64,000 nucleotides of DNA from Aphodosoma sp051870875. Lineage in GTDB: Bacteria > Bacteroidota > Bacteroidia > Bacteroidales > Paludibacteraceae. The notes under the pieces are model-generated. The model did not search any database and had not been told where the DNA came from. It worked only from the letters and a program-made list of their open reading frames with translations. Position 1 is the stretch's first letter. The number at the start of each line of letters is the position of its first letter. A program made the position numbers and the translations under genes. The DNA lies in NCBI GenBank assembly GCA_051870875.1, contig JBJECG010000058.1, positions 1-64,000 on the forward strand, read 5' to 3'. Below are positions 17,145-26,006 of the stretch, piece after piece.

Positions 17145-17450
17145 ATGAGTCAGAAAATTCGTATTAAACTCAAATCTTACGATCACACTCTCGTTGACAA
17201 GTCAGCAGAGAAAATTGTCAAAGCGGTCAAAGCCGCCGGTGCTGTAGTTTCAGGTCCTATCCCCCTCCCTACACACAAACGTATATTTACTGTCAACCGT
17301 TCGACTTTCGTAAATAAGAAATCACGCGAACAGTTCGAACTCTCTTGTTACAAACGCCTTATCGACATTCACAGCTCTAATACTAAGACAGTGGACGCTC
17401 TCATGAAACTTGAGTTGCCGTCAGGTGTTGAAGTGGAAATCAAAGCTTGA
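17145..17450 (+). CDS. rpsJ: 30S ribosomal protein S10
   Basis: 101 residues from the ATG at 17145 (MSQKIRIKLKSYDH); an open frame from 17118 would run into the hairpin. The loop KRIFTVNRSTFVNKKSREQF is typical. Binds 16S rRNA in the head; its NusE role links transcription to translation. Confidence 0.96.
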   Translation: MSQKIRIKLKSYDHTLVDKSAEKIVKAVKAAGAVVSGPIPLPTHKRIFTVNRSTFVNKKSREQFELSCYKRLIDIHSSNTKTVDALMKLELPSGVEVEIKA

Positions 17451-17466
17451 TGGAATGACACGAATC

Positions 17467-17492
17467 TGTCATGCCGTGTGAACGGCATGACA
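17467..17492 (+). promoter_or_regulatory. GNRA-capped hairpin between rpsJ and rplC
   Basis: TGTCATGCCGT (17467-17477) pairs perfectly with ACGGCATGACA (17482-17492) around a GTGA loop (a GNRA tetraloop). A second, weaker stem, GGGTAA/TTACCC, follows near 17521-17535. Together they fill the 137-bp gap before rplC and may be a control element for the L3/L4 genes. Confidence 0.5.
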
Positions 17493-17587
17493 AAAATCAA
17501 TATCTTTTCTGATCCATGCTGGGTAAGCTTTACCCTGAGCCTATGCCCAGCCTATAGATTCATCGTTAATCAAATTATTTATCAAAA

Positions 17588-18205
17588 ATGCCAGGATTAA
17601 TTGGAAAAAAAATCGGAATGACTTCCGTTTTCAGCGATGGAAAAAATCTTCCATGTACTGTTATTGAAGTAGGTCCTTGCGTGGTTACTCAAATCAAGAC
17701 AATCGAGAAAGACGGCTACCAGGCTCTGCAACTCGGTTATGGCGACAAAACGGAGAAACACACGAACAAGGCCGAAAAGGGACACTTCGCAGCATCAGGA
17801 GTAACCCCTAAAAGAAAACTCGTAGAGTTTAAAGGATTCGCCGATGGTGAATACAAACTGGGCGATGCTATTACTGTTGACATCTTTTCTGACAGCGATT
17901 GGGTCGATGTAATCGGCACTTCAAAAGGTAAAGGATTCCAGGGTGTCGTTAAACGCCATGGCTTCGGCGGTGTGGGACAGTCTACTCACGGTCAGCACAA
18001 CCGTCTCCGTGCCCCTGGTTCTATCGGTGCATGCTCTTACCCCGCTAAAGTGTTCAAAGGTTTGCGTATGGCCGGACGTACCGGTGGTGACCGTGTTACC
18101 ATGCAAAACCTTCAAGTTATTAAAATCATGCCCGAACACAATCTCCTCATTGTGAAAGGTTCTGTTCCGGGTTGTAAAGGTTCAATCGTCTTAATAGAGA
18201 AATAA
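17588..18205 (+). CDS. rplC: 50S ribosomal protein L3
   Basis: 205 residues; early assembly protein that reaches the peptidyl-transferase centre. Starts MPGLIGKKIGMTSVF; GFQGVVKRHGFGG and the STHGQHNRLRAPGSIG loop are typical. Its TAA overlaps the rplD ATG by one base. Confidence 0.97.
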   Translation: MPGLIGKKIGMTSVFSDGKNLPCTVIEVGPCVVTQIKTIEKDGYQALQLGYGDKTEKHTNKAEKGHFAASGVTPKRKLVEFKGFADGEYKLGDAITVDIFSDSDWVDVIGTSKGKGFQGVVKRHGFGGVGQSTHGQHNRLRAPGSIGACSYPAKVFKGLRMAGRTGGDRVTMQNLQVIKIMPEHNLLIVKGSVPGCKGSIVLIEK

Positions 18206-18834
18206 TGGAACTCAGTGTATATAACATCAAAGGAGAGGATACTGGCAGAAAAGTTGCTTTGAACGATGCCGTATTTGGAATCGAACCAAACGATCACGCC
18301 ATATATCTCGATGTAAAACAGTATCTCGCCAACCAGCGTCAGGGTACTCACAAAGCTAAAGAACGTTCGGAAATTTCCGGATCTACAAAGAAACTCGGCC
18401 GTCAGAAAGGTGGTGGCGGTGCGCGTCGGGGTGATATCAATTCTCCGCTGCTCGTAGGAGGTGCCCGCGTTTTCGGCCCTAAGCCTCGCGACTACAGCTT
18501 CAAACTCAACCGTAAACTCAAACAGCTTGCCCGCCGTTCTGCTCTTGCATATAAGGCAATTCAAGGTGAGATTGTGGTTGTTGACAATATTCGGTTTGAT
18601 GCACCAAAAACCAAAGATTTCATTCAAATGGCTAATAACCTGAAAATTAGTGACAAAAAAACACTCGTTATTTTGCCGGAGGCTGACAAATTTGTATATT
18701 TGTCCGCTCGGAATCTGAAAAAAACCAATGTGATAACAGTTTCAGAATTAAATACATACACAATTCTTAATTGCAATGCGTTGTTGCTTACTGAAGCTGC
18801 GCTCGCAGGTATTGATCAACATTTTAACGCATAA
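18205..18834 (+). CDS. rplD: 50S ribosomal protein L4
   Basis: 209 residues; lines the exit tunnel through its extended loop (KLGRQKGGGGARRGD and GPKPRDYSFKL). L4 represses its own operon in some bacteria by binding leader RNA, which is of interest given the hairpins before rpsJ and rplC. Translationally coupled to rplC. Confidence 0.97.
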   Translation: MELSVYNIKGEDTGRKVALNDAVFGIEPNDHAIYLDVKQYLANQRQGTHKAKERSEISGSTKKLGRQKGGGGARRGDINSPLLVGGARVFGPKPRDYSFKLNRKLKQLARRSALAYKAIQGEIVVVDNIRFDAPKTKDFIQMANNLKISDKKTLVILPEADKFVYLSARNLKKTNVITVSELNTYTILNCNALLLTEAALAGIDQHFNA

Positions 18835-18846
18835 GGAGAAGAAACT

Positions 18847-19137
18847 ATGTCAATAATCATTAAACCAATCGTCACTGAAAAGATGACTCGGATCGGTGAG
18901 AAATTCAATCGCGTTGGCTTCCAGGTTTCTCACTCCGCAAATAAAATCGAGATTAAAAAAGCCGTTGAAAAGATGTATGGCGTTACGGTCCTCGCTGTAA
19001 ATACGTCCAACTATCACGGCAAAAAGAAAAGCCGTTATACCAAAGCCGGCGTTATCAATGGACATACAGCTACCTACAAAAAAGCTATCGTCACATTGAA
19101 AGAAGGAGATAAAATTGATTTTTATAGCAACATTTAA
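18847..19137 (+). CDS. rplW: 50S ribosomal protein L23
   Basis: 96 residues; tunnel-exit protein and docking site for trigger factor and SRP. IIKPIVTEKMT and AVEKMYGVTVLAVNT are family marks. A purine-rich AAGGAGAAG precedes the ATG. Confidence 0.96.
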   Translation: MSIIIKPIVTEKMTRIGEKFNRVGFQVSHSANKIEIKKAVEKMYGVTVLAVNTSNYHGKKKSRYTKAGVINGHTATYKKAIVTLKEGDKIDFYSNI

Positions 19138-19146
19138 TAAACAGAA

Positions 19147-19971
19147 ATGGCTGTACGTAAATTAAACCCCACTACACCGGGGCAAAGACATAAAATTATT
19201 GGCGCATTTGATTCAATTACTGCAAGTGCCCCAGAAAAATCTCTTGTCAGAGGTTTTGGCAAAACCGGTGGACGTAACAATACCGGTAAGATGACTATGC
19301 GCTACATCGGTGGCGGTCACAAGAGAAAATACAGAGTAATTGATTTTAGACGTAGCAAGGATACCGTCCCGGCTACAGTGAAAGCTATCGAGTACGATCC
19401 TAACCGTTCCGCTCGTATCGCTCTCCTGTATTACGTTGACGGAGAAAAAAGCTACATTCTTGCTCCTAATGGACTGCAAATCGGTCAGACCGTTGTATCT
19501 GGCGAAAACGTGGCTCCTGAGGTAGGTAATGCCCTCCCTCTTGCCAATATCCCTCTCGGTACCATCGTTCATAATATCGAACTCCGCCCGGGACAGGGTG
19601 CTGCACTCGTTCGCTCTGCAGGTACTTTCGCCCAAATCACTTCCCGCGAAGATAAATATGTCATTGTGAAATTACCTTCCGGTGAAACTCGCAAAATCCT
19701 CGGTACATGCCGTGCCACTGTAGGTACTGTAGGCAATGCTGACCATGCTCTCGAAAAATCAGGTAAAGCCGGTCGCTCTCGCTGGCTCGGTCGTCGTCCG
19801 CGCGTTCGTGGCGTGGCAATGAACCCTGTTGATCACCCGATGGGTGGTGGTGAAGGACGTCAGTCCGGTGGTCATCCACGTTCTCGTAAAGGCTTGTTGG
19901 CTAAAGGTAAGAAAACTCGTCACCCGAAAAAACAGACAAGCCAGTTCATCATTGAAAGAAAGAAAAAATAA
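19147..19971 (+). CDS. rplB: 50S ribosomal protein L2
   Basis: 274 residues; needed for subunit joining and peptidyl transfer. GVAMNPVDHPMGGGEG, with the conserved histidine, and the basic tail (RHPKKQTSQFIIERKKK) are present. Starts 9 bp after rplW. Confidence 0.98.
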   Translation: MAVRKLNPTTPGQRHKIIGAFDSITASAPEKSLVRGFGKTGGRNNTGKMTMRYIGGGHKRKYRVIDFRRSKDTVPATVKAIEYDPNRSARIALLYYVDGEKSYILAPNGLQIGQTVVSGENVAPEVGNALPLANIPLGTIVHNIELRPGQGAALVRSAGTFAQITSREDKYVIVKLPSGETRKILGTCRATVGTVGNADHALEKSGKAGRSRWLGRRPRVRGVAMNPVDHPMGGGEGRQSGGHPRSRKGLLAKGKKTRHPKKQTSQFIIERKKK

Positions 19972-19997
19972 CCCACTAAAAACCACAATCTTTTATT

Positions 19998-20264
19998 ATG
20001 AGTCGTTCATTGAAAAAAGGACCGTACATCAACCTGAAACTCGAGAAAAAAGTGCTTGACATGAATGAGAGCGGCAAAAAATCCGTCATCAAGACATGGG
20101 CACGCGCTTCTATGATTTCACCAGACTTCGTGGGTCATACTATTGCAGTTCATAATGGTAATAAATTTATCCCCGTTTATGTTACCGAAAATATGGTGGG
20201 ACATAAACTCGGGGAATTCTCTCCTACCCGTACTTTCCGTGGTCACGGCGGCAAGAAGAAATAA
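19998..20264 (+). CDS. rpsS: 30S ribosomal protein S19
   Basis: 88 residues; head protein that contacts S13 and A-site tRNA. SRSLKKGPYI at the start and KLGEFSPTRTFRGH near the end are diagnostic. Confidence 0.97.
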   Translation: MSRSLKKGPYINLKLEKKVLDMNESGKKSVIKTWARASMISPDFVGHTIAVHNGNKFIPVYVTENMVGHKLGEFSPTRTFRGHGGKKK

Positions 20265-20315
20265 TTATTACCCGTTTTAATATCATTCTTTTAAAATAAA
20301 AAATCACAAAATAAA

Positions 20316-20726
20316 ATGGGTGCAAGAAAAAGAATATCAGCCGAAAATAGAAAGGAAGCCCTCAAATCTCTTTATTTCGCTAAGCTAAACAATGTACCTA
20401 CTTCCCCCCGCAAAATGCGGCTTGTCGCAGACATGATCCGCGGTATGGAAGTGAACCGTGCTCTTAGCGTACTCCGTTTCTCAACTAAAGAGGCCTCGGG
20501 CAGAATGGAAAAACTACTTCGCTCTGCTATCGCAAATTGGGAACAGAAAACCCAGCAGAAGGCGGAAAACGAAACTCTTTATGTGTCATGCGTTATGGTA
20601 GATTCTGCACGGATGCTCAAACGCCTCCGTACTGCTCCGCAAGGTCGCGGATACCGTATCCGCAAACGCTCTAATCACGTTACTCTATTTGTAGATACCA
20701 AAAACAATAACGAAAAACAAGACTAA
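20316..20726 (+). CDS. rplV: 50S ribosomal protein L22
   Basis: 136 residues; spans the exit tunnel, and its hairpin loop tip can affect macrolide response. SPRKMRLVADMIRG and RMLKRLRTAPQGRGYRIRKR are present. The N-terminus is longer than in E. coli, as is usual in Bacteroidota. Confidence 0.96.
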   Translation: MGARKRISAENRKEALKSLYFAKLNNVPTSPRKMRLVADMIRGMEVNRALSVLRFSTKEASGRMEKLLRSAIANWEQKTQQKAENETLYVSCVMVDSARMLKRLRTAPQGRGYRIRKRSNHVTLFVDTKNNNEKQD

Positions 20727-20731
20727 GCAAG

Positions 20732-21463
20732 ATGGGACAGAAAACTAATCCGATAAGCAACCGCCTCGGTATCATTCGCGGTTGGGATTCTAACTGGTAT
20801 GGAGGCCGCAAATACGGCGACACTCTACTTGAAGATAGCAAGATTCGTAAATACCTCAATGCCCGTCTTGCAACTGCCAGCCTCTCAAGAATCATTATAG
20901 AACGTACCTTAAAACTTGTTACCATTACTGTCTGCACTGCTCGCCCCGGTCTTATCATCGGTAAAGGCGGACAAGAAGTTGATAAGTTGAAAGAAGAATT
21001 GAAGAAAATCACCGACAAGGATGTCCAGATCAACATCTTTGAGGTGAAACGCCCCGACCTCGATGCTGTGATTGTCGCCAAAAACATCGCCCGTCAGATC
21101 GAAGGCAAAATTGCCTACCGCCGCGCCGTGAAAATGGCCATCGCATCTACTATGCGTATGGGAGCCGAAGGTATCAAAGTCCAGGTGTCTGGCCGGTTGA
21201 ACGGAGCTGAAATCGCTCGTTCCGAAATGTATAAGGAGGGACGTACCCCCCTGCATACTTTCCGTGCCGACATCGACTACTGCCATGCAGAAGCACTTAC
21301 AAAAGTTGGTCTTATAGGTGTCAAAGTGTGGATTTGTCGTGGTGAAGTGTATGGTAAACGAGACCTCGCTCCTCAGTTTGCCTCAACAAAGGAAACCAAT
21401 GGCGTACGCGCAAACTCAAACGAACGCGGAGGTCGCAAACCCTTCAGAAACAAAAAGAAATAA
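20732..21463 (+). CDS. rpsC: 30S ribosomal protein S3
   Basis: 243 residues; mRNA-entry protein with helicase activity. The KH motif (RPGLIIGKGGQEVDKL) and the C-terminal GVKVWICRGEVYGKRD are present. Starts 5 bp after rplV. Confidence 0.97.
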   Translation: MGQKTNPISNRLGIIRGWDSNWYGGRKYGDTLLEDSKIRKYLNARLATASLSRIIIERTLKLVTITVCTARPGLIIGKGGQEVDKLKEELKKITDKDVQINIFEVKRPDLDAVIVAKNIARQIEGKIAYRRAVKMAIASTMRMGAEGIKVQVSGRLNGAEIARSEMYKEGRTPLHTFRADIDYCHAEALTKVGLIGVKVWICRGEVYGKRDLAPQFASTKETNGVRANSNERGGRKPFRNKKK

Positions 21464-21491
21464 CTCTCAACGTATTTGAATTCAACTGACT

Positions 21492-21923
21492 ATGTTACAA
21501 CCTAAAAAGACAAAATTCCGCAGACAGCAGAAAGGCCGCATGAAAGGAAACGCCCAACGGGGCAACCAGTTGGCATTCGGTTCTTTCGGTATCAAATCGT
21601 TGCAATCGCATTGGATTACAGGTCGTCAGATAGAAGCAGCTCGTATTGCTGTTACCCGTTATATGCAACGTCAAGGACAAATATGGATTCGAATCTTCCC
21701 GGACAAACCTATTACCAAAAAACCTGCTGAAGTACGTATGGGTAAAGGTAAAGGTAATCCCGAAGGTTTTGTCGCTCCTGTTACTCCCGGACGTATGATT
21801 ATTGAAGTCGAAGGTGTACCTTTCGATATAGCCAAGGAAGCTTTGCGCCTCGCAGCTCAGAAACTCCCTGTTACTACTAAATTTGTCGTTCGTCGCGACT
21901 ATGATGCATCTCAAAACGTGTAA
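21492..21923 (+). CDS. rplP: 50S ribosomal protein L16
   Basis: 143 residues; organises the A-site tRNA side of the large subunit. KPAEVRMGKGKGNPEG carries the arginine that is hydroxylated in some bacteria. Confidence 0.97.
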   Translation: MLQPKKTKFRRQQKGRMKGNAQRGNQLAFGSFGIKSLQSHWITGRQIEAARIAVTRYMQRQGQIWIRIFPDKPITKKPAEVRMGKGKGNPEGFVAPVTPGRMIIEVEGVPFDIAKEALRLAAQKLPVTTKFVVRRDYDASQNV

Positions 21924-21929
21924 TGGATT

Positions 21930-22130
21930 ATGAAAACAAGAGAAATTAAAGAACTTACAACAGCCGAAATTATTGAACGTATGGCTGCCGAACGTGATAA
22001 CCTCACCCGTTATAAACTGAATCACGCCATTTCTCCGCTTGACAATCCTTCTATTATCCGCGAAACCCGTCGGACTATCGCACGTTTTGCTACAGAATTG
22101 CGTCAACGCGAACTTAATAACCAACAATAA
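21930..22130 (+). CDS. rpmC: 50S ribosomal protein L29
   Basis: 66 residues, two-helix protein near the tunnel exit. MKTREIKELTTAEI start and RRTIARFATELRQRE helix fit the family. Starts 6 bp after rplP. Confidence 0.95.
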   Translation: MKTREIKELTTAEIIERMAAERDNLTRYKLNHAISPLDNPSIIRETRRTIARFATELRQRELNNQQ

Positions 22131-22142
22131 AATTTATCCAAG

Positions 22143-22400
22143 ATGGAAACAAGAAATTTAAGAAAAGAACGTATAGGTGTTGTTTTCAGCAATAAAATGG
22201 ATAAATCCATTACTGTTGCTGTTAAATGGAAAGAAAAACACCCTATCTATGGTAAATTCGTCAACAAAACGAAAAAATATCATGCTCATGACGAGAAAAA
22301 CGAATGCAATATCGGAGATACCGTACGCATAATGGAAACACGTCCTTTGAGCAAAACCAAAAGATGGAGATTAGTAGAAATCATCGAAAGAGCTAAGTAA
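22143..22400 (+). CDS. rpsQ: 30S ribosomal protein S17
   Basis: 85 residues, OB-fold early assembly protein. RIGVVFSNKMDKSITVAV and DTVRIMETRPLSKTKRW are diagnostic. Confidence 0.97.
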   Translation: METRNLRKERIGVVFSNKMDKSITVAVKWKEKHPIYGKFVNKTKKYHAHDEKNECNIGDTVRIMETRPLSKTKRWRLVEIIERAK

Positions 22401-22402
22401 TT

Positions 22403-22768
22403 ATGATACAACAAGAATCAAGACTCAAAGTTGCAGACAACTCAGGCGCAAAAGAAGTTCTTTGCATACGTGTTCTCGGCGGTACTGGCAAACGCTATGC
22501 CTCTGTCGGTGATGTTATCGTTGTTGCCGTGAAAAGCGCGGTACCTTCTGGCGATGTGAAAAAAGGAGCCGTTTCAAAAGCGGTTGTCGTTCGTACTGCA
22601 AAGGAAATCCGTCGCCCTGACGGCTCTTATATCCGTTTCGACGACAACGCCTGTGTCCTCCTGAACAATGCCGGTGAAATCCGCGGTAGCCGTATCTTCG
22701 GCCCTGTAGCTCGTGAATTGCGCGCTACGAATATGAAAATCATATCTCTTGCACCAGAAGTGCTCTAA
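22403..22768 (+). CDS. rplN: 50S ribosomal protein L14
   Basis: 121 residues; forms an intersubunit bridge. MIQQESRLKVADNSGAKEVL and the C-terminal GSRIFGPVARELR are typical. Two bases separate it from rpsQ. Confidence 0.97.
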   Translation: MIQQESRLKVADNSGAKEVLCIRVLGGTGKRYASVGDVIVVAVKSAVPSGDVKKGAVSKAVVVRTAKEIRRPDGSYIRFDDNACVLLNNAGEIRGSRIFGPVARELRATNMKIISLAPEVL

Positions 22769-22789
22769 ACCCTTAATAAACTTAATTCA

Positions 22790-23107
22790 ATGAGTAAATT
22801 ACATATTAAAAAGGGTGATGTCGTTTTCGTAAACGCAGGTGAAGACAAAGGTAAGCAAGGTCGTGTCCTTAAAGTCCTCGTTGACAAACAGCGTGCTATC
22901 GTAGAAGGCATCAATATGGTATCGAAAAGTACCAAACCTAACGCTAAAAATCCACAGGGTGGCATCGTGAAACAGGAAGCCCCTATTCATATTTCTAATC
23001 TTAACGTAGTCGACAAAAATGGAAAACCTACACGTATCGGACGCCGTCTGAACGATGCGGGCAAACTTGTTCGTTACGCCAAAACCACAGGGGAGGAAAT
23101 CAAGTGA
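22790..23107 (+). CDS. rplX: 50S ribosomal protein L24
   Basis: 105 residues; assembly initiator with a KOW motif (KGDVVFVNAGEDKGKQGRV). Its TGA overlaps the rplE ATG by one base, so the two are coupled. Confidence 0.97.
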   Translation: MSKLHIKKGDVVFVNAGEDKGKQGRVLKVLVDKQRAIVEGINMVSKSTKPNAKNPQGGIVKQEAPIHISNLNVVDKNGKPTRIGRRLNDAGKLVRYAKTTGEEIK

Positions 23108-23652
23108 TGAGTACATTCAGCTTAAAACAAGACTATAAAGAACGTATCGTTCCTGCATTGACAAAGGAATTCGGTTATACTTCTGTGATGCAAGTCCCTC
23201 GTTTGCAGAAAATAGTTCTTAATCAGGGACTTGGTATCGCTGTTGCCGATAAGAAGATAATCGAGACCGCCGTTACCGAAATGACTGCTATTACCGGACA
23301 AAAAGCTGTTCAGACATTATCCAAGAAAGATATATCTAACTTCAAGCTCCGTAAGAAAATGCCTGTCGGTGTGCGTGTTACTCTCCGCGATAAGAAAATG
23401 TACGAGTTTCTCGAACGCCTTATCCGCATAGCTCTTCCTCGTATACGTGATTTCAAGGGCATCGAAAGCAAGTTTGACGGACGTGGTAACTATACTCTTG
23501 GTATTACTGAACAGATCATTTTCCCTGAGATCAACATTGATTCTGTTCAGAGGATACTCGGTATGAATATAACTTTCGTTACTTCTGCCGCTACTGACGA
23601 AGAGGGTTATGCCCTGCTTCGTGAATTCGGCCTACCGTTTAAGAAAAACTGA
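23107..23652 (+). CDS. rplE: 50S ribosomal protein L5
   Basis: 181 residues; central protuberance, binds 5S rRNA. KKMPVGVRVTLR and IFPEINIDSVQRILGMNI are family marks. The ATG at 23107 is chosen; an in-frame GTG at 23104 is less likely. Confidence 0.97.
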   Translation: MSTFSLKQDYKERIVPALTKEFGYTSVMQVPRLQKIVLNQGLGIAVADKKIIETAVTEMTAITGQKAVQTLSKKDISNFKLRKKMPVGVRVTLRDKKMYEFLERLIRIALPRIRDFKGIESKFDGRGNYTLGITEQIIFPEINIDSVQRILGMNITFVTSAATDEEGYALLREFGLPFKKN

Positions 23653-23666
23653 TAACATTTAGTACT

Positions 23667-23936
23667 ATGGCAAAAGAATCAATGAAAGCTCGTGAGGTGA
23701 AGCGCGCTAAAATGGTTGCTAAATATGCAGAAAAGCGTAAACAGCTCATCGCTGCAGGAGACTATGAGGGTCTTCAGACTTTACCTAAAAACGCTTGCTA
23801 TGTTCGTCTGCATAACCGTTGCAAAATTACCGGACGTCCGAAAGGTTATATACGGCAGTTCGGTATCTCACGTATCCAGTTCCGCGAAATGGCCGCTGCT
23901 GGCCTTATTCCGGGCGTGAAAAAGGCCAGCTGGTAA
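23667..23936 (+). CDS. rpsN: 30S ribosomal protein S14, zinc-free form
   Basis: 89 residues, the longer form without CxxC zinc pairs. RCKITGRPKGYIRQFGISRIQ and the C-terminal PGVKKASW are diagnostic. Followed by a 203-bp structured gap before rpsH. Confidence 0.96.
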   Translation: MAKESMKAREVKRAKMVAKYAEKRKQLIAAGDYEGLQTLPKNACYVRLHNRCKITGRPKGYIRQFGISRIQFREMAAAGLIPGVKKASW

Positions 23937-23954
23937 AGTTAGATATGTGCTTGT

Positions 23955-24033
23955 GTCTCGCATACTGAAAATGTATGCGGGACTTTACAACTCCAAAGAT
24001 ATAATACCGGTAGCACATTACCGGTGGAGTTGT
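23955..24033 (+). promoter_or_regulatory. Two-hairpin element between rpsN and rpsH
   Basis: Hairpin 1: GTCTCGCATAC (23955-23965) with GTATGCGGGAC (23973-23983), one G-U pair. Hairpin 2: outer stem ACAACTCC (23987-23994) with GGAGTTGT (24026-24033), inner stem ACCGGTA (24006-24012) with TACCGGT (24019-24025), and an 11-base bulge on one side only. S8, encoded next, regulates the spc operon in other bacteria by binding an RNA with an asymmetric internal loop; a similar role here is inferred. Confidence 0.5.
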
Positions 24034-24139
24034 CTTGCGGCAGGTATCCATTCCGCGCTGTGCTGTCGGATAGACTTATAACTCTATTATTAACTAAATA
24101 TTGTCTCGGCTTTCGAGATCAATTTAATTATTGTTTTTT

Positions 24140-24535
24140 ATGACAGATCCAATTGCAGACTATTTGACCAGACTTAGGAATGCCATCATGGCTAACCATC
24201 GTGTGGTTGAAGTCCCGGCATCAAATCTCAAAAAGGAAATCACCAAAGTACTTTTTGACAAAGGCTACATCTTGAATTACAAGTTTGTGGAAGATGGTCC
24301 TCAAGGCACTATCAAAATCGCTTTGAAGTATGACCCGGTTAACAAGGTTAACGCTATCAGGAAACTTATCAGAGTTTCTACTCCCGGATTGCGTAGATAT
24401 ACTGGCTATAAGGACATGCCACGTGTCCTCAATGGCCTCGGTATCGCCATCCTTTCGACCTCTAAAGGTGTTATGACCAACAAAGAAGCCGCCATAGAGA
24501 AAGTTGGTGGCGAAGTTTTATGTTACATCTACTAA
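24140..24535 (+). CDS. rpsH: 30S ribosomal protein S8
   Basis: 131 residues from the ATG at 24140 (MTDPIADYLTRLRNA); a TTG at 24131 is the alternative. Binds helix 21 of 16S rRNA and is a translational repressor in other bacteria. STSKGVMTNKEA near the C-terminus is diagnostic. Confidence 0.97.
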   Translation: MTDPIADYLTRLRNAIMANHRVVEVPASNLKKEITKVLFDKGYILNYKFVEDGPQGTIKIALKYDPVNKVNAIRKLIRVSTPGLRRYTGYKDMPRVLNGLGIAILSTSKGVMTNKEAAIEKVGGEVLCYIY

Positions 24536-24540
24536 TTTTT

Positions 24541-24546
24541 AGGAGG
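24541..24546 (+). promoter_or_regulatory. Strong Shine-Dalgarno site of rplF
   Basis: AGGAGG sits 7 bases before the rplF ATG at 24554. Such a full site is unusual for Bacteroidota, where most genes in this window lack one. Confidence 0.6.
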
Positions 24547-24553
24547 ATTTGCA

Positions 24554-25105
24554 ATGTCAAGAATAGGAAAATTACCAATCAGCATCCCTGCTGGTGTTAC
24601 AGTCTCTCTTAAAGATGGAGTAGTTATAGTTAAAGGTCCTAAAGGAGAACTTAAACAGGAAATCAATCCCAATATCAATGTCACTGTAGAAGGCAACGAA
24701 TGTATCGTGTCTCGATCCAATGACGAACGGGAAAACCGCGCAATGCACGGCCTGTATCGTGCATTGATACACAATATGGTGGTCGGCGTTTCTGAAGGTT
24801 ACAAGAAAACTCTCGAACTTGTCGGCGTTGGTTACAGAGCCAATGCTACCGGCCAGCTTCTTGAGCTCTCTCTTGGTTATACTCACGTTATATACCTCGG
24901 ACTTGCTCCGGAAATCAAAGTCCAGACAATTTCGGAACGTAACCAAAACCCTCTTATTGTCCTTGAAAGCTGTGACAAACAACTCCTTGGCCAAGTGTGT
25001 GCAAAAATACGCTCATTCCGTAAACCCGAACCCTACAAAGGTAAAGGTGTTAAGTTCCAAGGTGAATATATCCGCCGTAAGGCAGGTAAAACAGCCGGTA
25101 AATAA
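24554..25105 (+). CDS. rplF: 50S ribosomal protein L6
   Basis: 183 residues; binds near the factor-binding site. SRIGKLPISIPAGVTV opens and EPYKGKGVKFQGEYIRRK closes the protein, with two alpha-beta repeats between. Confidence 0.97.
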   Translation: MSRIGKLPISIPAGVTVSLKDGVVIVKGPKGELKQEINPNINVTVEGNECIVSRSNDERENRAMHGLYRALIHNMVVGVSEGYKKTLELVGVGYRANATGQLLELSLGYTHVIYLGLAPEIKVQTISERNQNPLIVLESCDKQLLGQVCAKIRSFRKPEPYKGKGVKFQGEYIRRKAGKTAGK

Positions 25106-25128
25106 TCTACGTAAATTACTGAAGTATC

Positions 25129-25473
25129 ATGACTGGAAAATTAGAAAGAAGACTCAAGATAAAAGCCCATATCCGCCACAAAGTGTCGGGTACTGCTGCA
25201 AGACCACGCCTTACTGTATTCCGCAGCAATGCGCAAATTTATGCCCAACTTATAGACGATGTGGCAGGCAGAACTCTCGCCTCCGCATCTTCTCTTGGCA
25301 TGAAAGAAAAAATGACAAAATGCGAACAAGCTGCCAAAGTAGGTGAAATGATTGCTAAAAACGCACAAGAAGCCGGTATCTCTGCTGTTGTGTTCGACCG
25401 TAACGGTTTCTTGTATCACGGACGTGTTAAACAATTGGCAGATGCTGCTCGCAATGCCGGTCTTAAATTTTAA
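25129..25473 (+). CDS. rplR: 50S ribosomal protein L18
   Basis: 114 residues; binds 5S rRNA with L5. RPRLTVFRSNAQIYAQLIDD and VVFDRNGFLYHGRVKQLAD are diagnostic. Confidence 0.97.
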   Translation: MTGKLERRLKIKAHIRHKVSGTAARPRLTVFRSNAQIYAQLIDDVAGRTLASASSLGMKEKMTKCEQAAKVGEMIAKNAQEAGISAVVFDRNGFLYHGRVKQLADAARNAGLKF

Positions 25474-25479
25474 TTCATC

Positions 25480-25995
25480 ATGGCAGAAAATAATAAAGTT
25501 AAATCTACTAACGATGTAGAACTTGTTGAGCGCCTCGTGGCGATCAATCGCGTAACCAAAGTTACAAAGGGTGGTCGCGCATTCACTTTCGCAGCTATCG
25601 TTGTAGTTGGTAACGGTAATGGTCTCGTTGGATGGGGACTCGGCAAGGCCGGTGAAGTTGCGGCTGCCATTGCCAAAGGCGCAGAGGCCGCCAAGAAAAA
25701 CCTTATTAAGGTTCCCGTATATAAAGGAACTATACCTCACGAACATGAAGCACGTTTTAGTGGAGCTAAGGTGTTCATCCATCCTGCTGCTGTCGGTACT
25801 GGAGTGAAAGCCGGAGGTGCTATGCGCGCCGTACTCGAAAGTGCTGGTATTACCGATGTCCTCGCTAAATCTAAAGGATCTTCAAATCCGCACAACCTTG
25901 TAAAAGCAACTTTCCTTGCTCTCAGCGAACTTCGTGATGCCTATACTGTAGCTCAAAATCGTGGCGTTAGTCTTACAAAAGTATTCAGAGGTTAA
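25480..25995 (+). CDS. rpsE: 30S ribosomal protein S5
   Basis: 171 residues; decoding fidelity and mRNA-entry protein. GGRAFTFAAIVVVGNGNGLVG and AGITDVLAKSKGSSNPHNLVK cover the double-stranded-RNA-binding fold and the C-terminal domain. Confidence 0.97.
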   Translation: MAENNKVKSTNDVELVERLVAINRVTKVTKGGRAFTFAAIVVVGNGNGLVGWGLGKAGEVAAAIAKGAEAAKKNLIKVPVYKGTIPHEHEARFSGAKVFIHPAAVGTGVKAGGAMRAVLESAGITDVLAKSKGSSNPHNLVKATFLALSELRDAYTVAQNRGVSLTKVFRG

Positions 25996-26006
25996 TTCTT
26001 TTTATT

